In this document: positions 1-5,438 of the stretch, piece after piece
Position numbering within the stretch: position 1 is the stretch's first letter
Layout: every line of letters starts with the position of its first letter
Assembly: GCA_041485845.1 (NCBI GenBank)
Contig: JBGPKH010000369.1
Span: 1-8,748 of the forward strand
DNA from: OMOG01 sp041485845
GTDB taxonomy: Bacteria > Acidobacteriota > Terriglobia > Bryobacterales > Bryobacteraceae
Reading direction: 5' to 3'
DNA length: 8,748 nucleotides
Notes under the pieces: model-generated
The model's input: only the letters and a program-made list of their open reading frames with translations
Told to the model about the DNA's origin: nothing
The model's database searches: none
Made by a program: the position numbers and the translations under genes

Positions 1-2
1 CG

Positions 3-947
3 GTGATCGTGAGCGTCCATGCGAGGACCGAGGCCGAGGCCTGGCGTGTGCTGCGGCAATACACCGTGCGTGTGGAATCGCAGGGTCCGTGGATGGTCCT
101 CACCGCGCCGGGCGGTCCGGCCATGGCTTCCGTCGATGTGAAGACTCCCGGTCTCAACCATGCGGTGATCTCCACGTCGGAGGGGGCGGTTCAGGCGAAC
201 GGCATCGAAGGGCCGCTGGATGTCGATTCCGGCGCCGGCGAACTGACCGTGGACCGCGTTCAAGGTGACTGCAAGCTGATCACGGGCGGCGGCGGAATTC
301 GCGTCGGTCAGATAGGCGGGTCGCTGCATTGCAGCACCGGGGCCGGGCACATCCACGTGAAGATGGTGGGCGGTGAGGCGGTGCTCGAAACCAACGGCGG
401 CGATATTTTTGCCGGTCAGGCCGGCGGTCAGGTGCGCGCCTCCACGGTCGGCGGCGGCGTCCATATTGGGACCGCCGGCGGACCCGTGACGGCCACCAGC
501 GGCGGCGGCGAGATTATCGTGGAGAGGGCCAACGGCATCGTGACCGTGCGCAACATGGCCGGTCCCGTGCAAGTTCGATCGGCCGCCGGCGTGCGCTGCG
601 AATCGGGCAGCGGCGGCATCCGCGTGAGCAATATCTCCGGGCCCATGCGTGTCTCCACCTCCATGGGGAGCATCCTCGCCAACCTGTTGGGCAGCAAGCT
701 CTCCGATTCGTACCTCGCCACTGGCAATGGTGACATCACCGTACTGATTCCGTCTAACCTCGGTGTGACCATCCAGGCCCAGAACAACATGGCGGATACG
801 CTGCGGCGAATCATGTCCGATTTTCGGGAAATCCAGGCCCGCCGGCAAGGTCCCCGGGTGATCGCGGAAGGGTCGGTGAACGGCGGGGGGCCGCTGTTGC
901 AGATTTCGGGGATGGGTGGCACGATTTTTATCAGACGTCAACAATAG
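3..947 (+). CDS. DUF4097-like glycine-rich beta-repeat protein (5' partial)
   Basis: The reading frame is open from the first bases of the window, so the gene very probably starts upstream and the GTG at position 3 is not a supported start. At least 314 residues are visible. After about 40 residues, the protein becomes a long run of short repeats rich in Gly, Val and Ile, with GG or GxG turns every 8-10 residues (for example STGAGHIHVK and ATGNGDITVL). This is the pattern of DUF4097/putative adhesin proteins, which are predicted to fold as right-handed beta-solenoids. Any signal peptide would be upstream of the window. The stop lies 10 nt before the PDZ gene on the same strand, suggesting co-transcription. 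In related genomes such genes often follow sigma factor/anti-sigma genes, which would be outside this window (inference). The biochemical role is not known; a cell-envelope or stress role is a guess. No catalytic motif is visible. Confidence 0.75.
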   Translation: MIVSVHARTEAEAWRVLRQYTVRVESQGPWMVLTAPGGPAMASVDVKTPGLNHAVISTSEGAVQANGIEGPLDVDSGAGELTVDRVQGDCKLITGGGGIRVGQIGGSLHCSTGAGHIHVKMVGGEAVLETNGGDIFAGQAGGQVRASTVGGGVHIGTAGGPVTATSGGGEIIVERANGIVTVRNMAGPVQVRSAAGVRCESGSGGIRVSNISGPMRVSTSMGSILANLLGSKLSDSYLATGNGDITVLIPSNLGVTIQAQNNMADTLRRIMSDFREIQARRQGPRVIAEGSVNGGGPLLQISGMGGTIFIRRQQ

Positions 948-950
948 AGG
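946..950 (+). promoter_or_regulatory. Ribosome binding site of the PDZ gene
   Basis: AGAGG lies 7 nt upstream of the ATG at 958. It overlaps the TAG stop of the preceding gene. It decides the PDZ gene start at 958 rather than the earlier in-frame ATG at 916, because the 958 start also places a clean signal peptide at the very N-terminus. Confidence 0.7.
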
Positions 951-957
951 TTTTGCT

Positions 958-1869
958 ATGAGAATGAGTTCGACCATTTGCACGGTCTTGGTGGCTGCGG
1001 CGAGCCTGCTAACGCCCGCCGCGTTTGCCCAGTCCAGGGCGCCGCGCGCGCGGACCATCGCCACGGTGTCCGACCGCCCGGCTTATCTGGGCATCAGCAC
1101 GCTGGATATCGACACTGAGCGATCCGGCGCTTTGAAGTTGAAAGAGGTCCGCGGCGCGGAAGTCAAGAGCGTCGTGGAGGACAGCCCGGCGTCCAAAGTG
1201 GGATTCAAAGAAGGTGACGTAGTTCTGGAGTACAACGGCCAGCCTGTGGAGGGCGGCGCCCAGTTGACCCGGCTGGTGCGCGAGACCCCGGTCGGCCGGC
1301 AGGTGAAAATCGTGGTGTGGCGCAACGGCGCGACCCTTACCCTCTCCCCCACCCTGGAAGCCAGCAAGAGTATGGTGTTCGGGGGGGGCACTTGGACGAT
1401 GCCCGAAATGCGCATTCCGGAAATTCAGATTCCCCCGATCCCGCCCATCGAGATTCCCCGATTCGAGATGTCCTACCAGAATCCCGTGCTCGGGATCTAC
1501 GGCGAGTCTCTCGGACAACAGGCACAACTGGCGGAATTCTTCGGAGTGACCGAGGGTGTGCTGGTGAAGTCCGTGACCCGGAACTCCGGCGCCGACAAAG
1601 CCGGCATCAAAGCGGGGGACGTCATCGTGAAAGTGGAAGACACCAAGGTCAACAGCTCCCGCGACATCACCAGCGCGCTGCGCGCCAACCGGTCCAAAAA
1701 GACAGTGACCGTCACGGTGGTGCGCAACAAGAAAGAGATGCCTCTCACGGTCACCGTCGAGACCGTGGGCGTCGGCAACGTGCGGGCCGGAATGGTCTTC
1801 GGACCCATGATCTTCCGGCCCATGATGATCCGAATCCTAAAGTTTCCTGCCCGTGATCGCGTAATCTAA
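958..1869 (+). CDS. Secreted protein with two PDZ domains
   Basis: 303 residues. Residues 1-25 form a signal peptide ending AAFA before QS, so the protein is exported, probably to the periplasm. PDZ domain 1 spans about 42-134, with AYLGI as carboxylate-binding loop and the SPASKVGFKEGDVVLEYNG core. PDZ domain 2 spans about 176-270, with PVLGI and the AGIKAGDVIVKVEDTKV core. Between them, residues 148-171 form a Pro/Ile-rich linker of IPxI repeats. No trypsin-like or other protease domain is present, so this is not a DegP/HtrA enzyme but probably a peptide-binding scaffold or adaptor. The C-terminus is unusually hydrophobic and rich in Met/Phe/Arg (274-296). The start at 958 is supported by an SD sequence; the frame is open back to 916. 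It follows the DUF4097-like gene by 10 nt. Its last 33 bp overlap the 3' end of the opposing methyltransferase gene. The binding partner is unknown. Confidence 0.85.
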   Translation: MRMSSTICTVLVAAASLLTPAAFAQSRAPRARTIATVSDRPAYLGISTLDIDTERSGALKLKEVRGAEVKSVVEDSPASKVGFKEGDVVLEYNGQPVEGGAQLTRLVRETPVGRQVKIVVWRNGATLTLSPTLEASKSMVFGGGTWTMPEMRIPEIQIPPIPPIEIPRFEMSYQNPVLGIYGESLGQQAQLAEFFGVTEGVLVKSVTRNSGADKAGIKAGDVIVKVEDTKVNSSRDITSALRANRSKKTVTVTVVRNKKEMPLTVTVETVGVGNVRAGMVFGPMIFRPMMIRILKFPARDRVI

Positions 1870-3297
1870 TCCGCCGAAGAAGGCGTCGCGGAAGTCCCGC
1901 GGTAAGGACTGAAGCGGCGCCATCGATTCCACGGCCGGCGATAGTCTCTTCACTTCGATATTTCCGATGCCGAATTCCTCCAGATAGAAGGCCAGCAGCG
2001 GATGCGGTACGGGACGCGTGTGCGTCGGGTCCAGGTAGAAGTGCGTGGCGAAGATCGCCAGGCACTCGGGGTTGGGCGTTTCGATGGCGATCGCGCCGTT
2101 GCGCGACAGCCGCATGGCGCACAGCTTGATCATCTCCGGCAGGCGCTCGGGTGGAAGGTGTTCCACCACCTGCGAGCAGAAGATGCCATCGAGCGCGGCT
2201 TCCGGCAAGGCGGTGAGGTATTCGAACAGGTCCGCGGTTTCGGCCTGTAACCCCTTGTGCCGGCAGGTGGCGACGGAATCTTCACTGAGGTCGATCCCGT
2301 GGGCTGGAATCCCGGCATCGCGCATCATCTCCAGGAATTCACCCCGGCCGCAGCCGATATCGAGCACGTTCCGGCACCCGGTGAAGCGATCCAGGTAGAT
2401 CTTCTGCCCGGCCTTTACGTACTCCTCCGACCCGCGGAAGCGCTCCGCAAACCGCCCGTAATCCAGTGGGACAGGCCTCCCGGCCTGTCCAAAAACCTCG
2501 TGTCCCGCAACCTCCTCAGAGCCGCTCTCCGCCCGCTGCCGGATCGGTTCGGAGCCGCGACCGTCAGGGAGCGGCCTTATCTCCGCCCGCTGCCGGATCG
2601 TCCGTAGCTCCGAATGAATCAACCTCTCATACTCCAGCCGGATGCGCTCCAGATCCGCCCACATCCTCTGCTGAATTTCCACTGCGCTGCGCGCCAGGCC
2701 CGCCGTGAACTCGGTGTGCATCGCGTGCACCGTGTCGCGATAGTTGGCGTCCATGAGATCGGCGCGGTGCTGGAAGCCGCCCTGCAAGTCCGCCACGCTG
2801 CGCAGGAACTGCACCTCGTTCTGGGCCAGCTTGTGCTCCCATTCTAGATGCCAGTCGCTCCAGTGGCTGCGCACGTCGCGCACCTCCTCCTCGAGCTGCT
2901 GCAACGGTTGCTCCAGCGCCGCGGTGCGCGTGTACAAATCGTCCAAGCACCTGCCCACCCCGGCGAGCGCGCGATTGCTGTCGCTGAGCGCCTCGATCGC
3001 CGCATCCACGCACTCCACGCTCTTTCGATTAAACTCCACCTGCTCGCGAACGTGCCAATCGAGCACCCTCGCGACCAACCGTTTCCATCCTTGTACCAAT
3101 GCGTTGGCGATGCCGCCCCGCCGCGGGTTCACGGTGCCGATAGCGGCCACCTTCCCCATCGCCGCATCGCGCGCGTGTACCATCGGGAGCAGGTCGGGCA
3201 ACGGGATCTCGACCTTCCCGGCGGCGGTCTGGGGATTCCGCGCGCGCACGCGGTGGCGGACCTCCTGCAGGATGGCGATCAGCTCAGCGCGGTCCAC
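1837..3297 (-). CDS. SAM-dependent methyltransferase with N-terminal coiled coil (WbdD-like)
   Basis: 486 residues from a GTG start that has a strong SD (GGAGG, 7 nt away). Residues 1-85 are a basic N-terminal region including NPRRGG and WHVREQVEFN. Residues about 86-232 are helical and heptad-like (DDLYTRTAALEQPLQQLEEE), probably a coiled coil. Residues 233-277 are a linker built from repeat DNA. The class I methyltransferase domain is about 281-486: motif I VLDIGCGRG (311-319), acidic Asp336 in HGIDLS, SQVVEHLPPERL (375-386) and a conserved FYLDPTHTRPVPHPLLAFYL stretch. This last stretch resembles O-antigen chain-terminating methyltransferases of the WbdD type, in which a coiled coil measures chain length, so methylation of a surface polysaccharide is plausible. 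The substrate cannot be read from sequence, and no kinase domain is seen. It is the last gene of the minus-strand operon, overlapping queF by 14 nt and the PDZ gene by 33 bp at its end. Confidence 0.82.
   Translation of the reverse strand: MDRAELIAILQEVRHRVRARNPQTAAGKVEIPLPDLLPMVHARDAAMGKVAAIGTVNPRRGGIANALVQGWKRLVARVLDWHVREQVEFNRKSVECVDAAIEALSDSNRALAGVGRCLDDLYTRTAALEQPLQQLEEEVRDVRSHWSDWHLEWEHKLAQNEVQFLRSVADLQGGFQHRADLMDANYRDTVHAMHTEFTAGLARSAVEIQQRMWADLERIRLEYERLIHSELRTIRQRAEIRPLPDGRGSEPIRQRAESGSEEVAGHEVFGQAGRPVPLDYGRFAERFRGSEEYVKAGQKIYLDRFTGCRNVLDIGCGRGEFLEMMRDAGIPAHGIDLSEDSVATCRHKGLQAETADLFEYLTALPEAALDGIFCSQVVEHLPPERLPEMIKLCAMRLSRNGAIAIETPNPECLAIFATHFYLDPTHTRPVPHPLLAFYLEEFGIGNIEVKRLSPAVESMAPLQSLPRDFRDAFFGGLDYAITGRKL
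2469..2490. repeat. Perfect 9-bp inverted repeat within the methyltransferase CDS
   Basis: The arms GGACAGGCC (2469-2477) and GGCCTGTCC (2482-2490) are perfect reverse complements around a 4-nt loop, TCCC. It encodes the linker peptide FGQAGRPVP just before the catalytic domain. Similar dyads are, from memory, frequent dispersed repeats in some acidobacterial genomes; that needs a genome count. It is not a terminator for the operon, because no T-run follows it on the minus strand. Confidence 0.75.
2526..2600. repeat. REP-like repeat flanked by a 21-bp direct repeat, in frame in the methyltransferase
   Basis: An identical 21-bp block (core CCGCCCGCTGCCGGATCG) occurs at 2526-2546 and 2580-2600, exactly 54 bp or 18 codons apart. 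Between them, 2551-2576 carries a REP-like element (GGAGCCGCGACC, then a GGGAGCGG half) that has a near-copy in reverse orientation at 5001-5026. In the protein this gives IRQRAE at residues 234-239 and again at 252-257, enclosing RPLPDGRGSE. The insert keeps the frame open and lies between the coiled coil and the methyltransferase domain. Confidence 0.8.
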
Positions 3298-3694
3298 GAG
3301 GTGCCCTCCGGGGACGGCTCCATTGGGCGGTGACCATCGTGCCCAATCCGCCGCGCGGCGAAAAGTCCCCCACCACGCTGGCCGTCTTCGGATTGGTTGC
3401 CAGCACCACGTCGCGCAGCACGCGATTCACCACGTTCTCCTGAAAGATACCCAGATCGCGGTAGGCCAGCAGATACATCTTGTAGGACTTCAGCTCCAGG
3501 CAGCGTTTGTCCGGCACATAGCGCAGCACCAGCTTGCCGAAATCCGGCAAGCCGGTTTTGGGGCAGACGGACGTGAACTCGGGCGCGACGATCTCGATTT
3601 CGTAGTCCGGATACTGGTTCGGCCAGGTTTCGATCTCGGGCAGCGCGGCGTGAACGCCGGCCTGCGCGTGTTCATCGGTATACTCGCGTTTCAT
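3284..3694 (-). CDS. queF: NADPH-dependent 7-cyano-7-deazaguanine (preQ0) reductase, short type
   Basis: 136 residues. QueF reduces the nitrile of preQ0 to the amine preQ1, a cytoplasmic step of queuosine tRNA modification. Visible motifs: the nucleophile Cys44 in FTSVCPKTG, Asp51 in LPDFG, the QueF signature ELKSYKMY (67-74), Glu86, and the FSPRGG NADPH-binding segment (111-116). The residue numbers are offset by 11 from the B. subtilis enzyme (Cys55, Asp62, His96, Glu97). The position equivalent to His96 is Gln85 here (GIFQEN). The length fits the unimodular B. subtilis-like type, not the longer E. coli type. The ATG at 3694 overlaps the stop of the ornithine cyclodeaminase gene as ATGA, and GAAGG lies 7 nt upstream. 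An in-frame extension of the reading frame up to 4627 is only a shadow of the upstream gene. No other queuosine gene is in the window. Confidence 0.93.
   Translation of the reverse strand: MKREYTDEHAQAGVHAALPEIETWPNQYPDYEIEIVAPEFTSVCPKTGLPDFGKLVLRYVPDKRCLELKSYKMYLLAYRDLGIFQENVVNRVLRDVVLATNPKTASVVGDFSPRGGLGTMVTAQWSRPRRAPRGPR
3305..3309 (-). promoter_or_regulatory. Ribosome binding site of the methyltransferase gene
   Basis: On the minus strand GGAGG sits 7 nt before the GTG at 3297, inside the 3' end of queF. This fixes the GTG start and the 14-nt overlap between the two genes. Confidence 0.7.
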
Positions 3695-4899
3695 GACAGG
3701 GCCTTCGCTAGCAGATCCAGGAACAGTCCGACATCCGCCACCACCCCCACTGCCTGGCCGGTGCCGCGGTCGCTGACCTTCGTAGCCACCGCCGGGTTGA
3801 TATCCACGCACACAATTTTGACCCAGCTCGGCAGCATGTTTCCCGTGGCGATGGAGTGCAGCATGGAGCCCAGGCAGATCACCAGGCCGGCCCCGCGCAA
3901 CTGCCCGGCATAAGCGTCCTGGGCCGCATTCATGTCGGTGATGGTATCGGGCAGCGGACCATCGTCCCGCAAGCTGCCGGCCAGCACGAACGGCACGTTC
4001 GCCTGGACGCACTCGTACAGAATTCCCGATTGCAGGCGGCCGGATTCCACAGCCTTCGCCAGCGATCCCGCGTGAAAAATGGCGTTGATGGCGCGCATGT
4101 GATTGCGGTGGCCGTGCTCCTCCTGCCGCCCGTCGGACATCCGGATGCCCAGGGAAGTGCCGAACAGCGCCGCTTCCACGTCGTGTACGCCCAACGCGTT
4201 GCCGCTCAGTACCGCGTGCACGCAGCCGTTCCGTATGAGCGAGGCCAGGCCCGCCACTCCGCCGGTATGGACCACCACCGGCCCCGCCACTACCACCACC
4301 CTCTGCTTCTGCTCGATGGTGTGGCGAACCAGCGCGGCGGTCTGCCGCACCGCCGTTTCCACCTGACGCTCCGACGAGATGCCGTTGGACATGAAGGCGA
4401 ACGCCAGGCGGTCGCGCTCCTTGGCTTCGGGGATCACGCGGATGCCGCGCAGTCCGACTACGATCCGGTCGCCTTGGCGGAGGTCTCGCAAGCGGCGGCA
4501 GACGGCGCGGCCATCCTGGACCACGATCATGGCGTCCATGCGCTGGTTTTCCACGTCGATCCACTTGCGCTCGTGGCGCACCGCAGTCCGGTGATTGGTC
4601 GTGGAATAGAAATCCTCCGGAGCGCACCGGTCGCGCTCCACCTCGCGGAGCGCCGCGTCACCCGTATCGACCGGTGCGCATCCCAGCTCCAGCAGGCTGG
4701 TGAGCAGGTGTTGCAAGGTCTCGTCGTCTGGCGTCTCCACCTTGAGGCGCAGATAGGACGGCTCGCTGTTGGTGCGGCCAATGCGGAACTGCTGCACCTC
4801 GAACCGGCCGTTGAACTCCACGACCTTATCGAAGATGTTCTCCATGATGTGGGAGTCGATCAGATGGCCTTCCGCTTCGACCAATTCCTGGAATGGCAT
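3691..4899 (-). CDS. ArgZ/TIGR00300-family (LOR/SDH region) ornithine cyclodeaminase
   Basis: 402 residues from an ATG. The N-terminal ~100 residues match the LOR/SDH conserved region (LVEAEGHLIDSHIMENIFD, then FEVQQFRIGRTNSEPSYLRL). The C-terminal part has a nucleotide-binding character: VVVVAGPVVVHTGG (201-214), SGNALGVHDVEAALFGTSLG (232-251), DMNAAQDAY (322-330) and VDINP (365-369). Characterised relatives are archaeal ornithine cyclodeaminases and the C-terminal part of cyanobacterial ArgZ/AgrE, which convert L-ornithine to L-proline plus ammonia using bound NAD. Here the protein stands alone: the N-terminal arginine dihydrolase domain of ArgZ is absent, as in archaea. It is unrelated to the usual bacterial mu-crystallin-type ornithine cyclodeaminase. 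It is the first gene of the operon with queF and the methyltransferase. No strong SD precedes the ATG. The family is secure; the exact activity is inferred by homology. Confidence 0.88.
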   Translation of the reverse strand: MPFQELVEAEGHLIDSHIMENIFDKVVEFNGRFEVQQFRIGRTNSEPSYLRLKVETPDDETLQHLLTSLLELGCAPVDTGDAALREVERDRCAPEDFYSTTNHRTAVRHERKWIDVENQRMDAMIVVQDGRAVCRRLRDLRQGDRIVVGLRGIRVIPEAKERDRLAFAFMSNGISSERQVETAVRQTAALVRHTIEQKQRVVVVAGPVVVHTGGVAGLASLIRNGCVHAVLSGNALGVHDVEAALFGTSLGIRMSDGRQEEHGHRNHMRAINAIFHAGSLAKAVESGRLQSGILYECVQANVPFVLAGSLRDDGPLPDTITDMNAAQDAYAGQLRGAGLVICLGSMLHSIATGNMLPSWVKIVCVDINPAVATKVSDRGTGQAVGVVADVGLFLDLLAKALS

Positions 4900-4909
4900 A
4901 CAGAATTCT

Positions 4910-4915
4910 ATTGTA
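4910..4915 (-). promoter_or_regulatory. Possible -10 element for the argZ-like/queF/methyltransferase operon
   Basis: On the minus strand TACAAT (5 of 6 to TATAAT) lies 10 nt before the ATG at 4899. No convincing -35 hexamer is seen 16-18 nt upstream. If used, the leader would be only a few nt, in keeping with the lack of a clear SD. This is a weak call. Confidence 0.25.
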
Positions 4916-5000
4916 GCGGTGGCCGCGGGATGTGGCGCCGGCAGCCCCTGCCGCGCCCGGCCGCGGGTGCGTAAACGTTTTCGGGAAGTTCTCGCCCGCC

Positions 5001-5026
5001 GGCCGCTCCTTAACCGTCGCGGCTCT
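5001..5026. repeat. Second REP-like copy, inverted relative to the one in the methyltransferase
   Basis: Compared with the reverse complement of 2551-2576, this 26-bp stretch differs at four positions (22 of 26 identical, counted by eye). It shares the ends GGCCGCTCC and GTCGCGGCTC. It lies in non-coding DNA about 100 bp upstream of the operon's first gene. Two copies in one 9-kb window suggest a dispersed family. Confidence 0.7.
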
Positions 5027-5085
5027 GTAACTCACGCTGCATCAGCACAACCATAACCGAGCCGCGCCCGCCAGGAAGCGTTGGC

Positions 5086-5150
5086 CGCGGCTGAACCGCG
5101 AAATCCCGAAAACGGGTACTGCCAGGTCCGCCGATTTGTGGGCGGCTGGC
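5086..5150. repeat. Three consecutive stem-loops, evenly spaced
   Basis: Hairpin 1: CGCGG/CCGCG with a 5-nt loop (5086-5100). Hairpin 2: CCCG-AAAA-CGGG (5105-5116). Hairpin 3: GCCAG-GT-CCGCC, 8-nt loop, GGCGG-CTGGC (5121-5150). They are separated by exactly 4 nt each (AAAT and TACT). The strand cannot be decided. No known riboswitch or RNA family was recognised. A direct-repeat-like run (TGTCG three times, 5154-5175) follows. Confidence 0.5.
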
Positions 5151-5338
5151 ACGTGTCGCCCTTGTCGGCTTGTCGCCTCCGCCGAAACCGATATCCGTCT
5201 CGCCCTTCTGCCCGCCCCGGACTTCCCGGCCGCTGGTGCATGCCGCGCGGAAAACAGAGTTTAAGTCCTCGACGTATGATTAAGCGAAGGAGTTCCATCC
5301 GTGGCCGAGTGCGTTTCCATGGGCGCGTGTGCGCCGTA

Positions 5339-5359
5339 GCCAGGCTGGCGCCGCCTGGC
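5339..5359. repeat. Perfect 7-bp hairpin
   Basis: GCCAGGC (5339-5345), a 7-nt loop and GCCTGGC (5353-5359). No T-run follows on either strand, so it is not a standard intrinsic terminator. Confidence 0.5.
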
Positions 5360-5399
5360 CGGCGACGATGGCCGAAAAGTGTGGGCTTATCGGAAGCTT

Positions 5400-5432
5400 G
5401 GCGGGTCGATCCCGCCGCACGCCCCTGCGGCG
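5400..5432. repeat. Two mutually exclusive hairpins sharing an arm
   Basis: GGCGGG (5400-5405) pairs with CCCGCC (5411-5416) around a 5-nt loop. CGCCGC (5413-5418) can instead pair with GCGGCG (5427-5432). The shared bases make the two stems alternative. This is compatible with an attenuator, but common by chance in GC-rich DNA. Confidence 0.35.
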
Positions 5433-5438
5433 CCTGGA

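Larger units (their letters stand above)
4900..5438. other. Gene-poor region with multiple hairpins
   Basis: About 540 bp with no convincing gene on either strand. The open frames here are rich in Arg, Pro and Gly without recognisable domains, and the longest on the plus strand runs through the antisense of the transposase remnant. The region holds the upstream sequence of the minus-strand operon, a REP-like copy (5001-5026), three closely spaced hairpins (5086-5150), a 7-bp hairpin (5339-5359) and two overlapping alternative hairpins (5400-5432). It may hold a structured RNA or may simply be repeat-derived debris next to a broken insertion sequence. Confidence 0.6.

Noticed and set aside
2744..3913. 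389-residue plus-strand open frame
   Set aside because: It lies opposite the methyltransferase and queF genes and has no recognisable domain; a shadow frame.
3695..4627. N-terminal extension of the queF frame (311 residues)
   Set aside because: The extension is a low-complexity shadow of the ornithine cyclodeaminase gene; the ATG at 3694 with its SD gives a normal-length QueF.
5105..5260. Possible cobalamin riboswitch, SRP RNA or RNase P RNA
   Set aside because: Short matches such as GCCAGGTCCG and, on the minus strand, GGGAAGTCCGGG were checked, but the other conserved blocks of these RNAs are absent.
5400..5416. tRNA T-arm-like hairpin (GGGTCGATCCC)
   Set aside because: The loop lacks the TTC start of a real T-loop, and no anticodon or D arm is found at the proper distance upstream.
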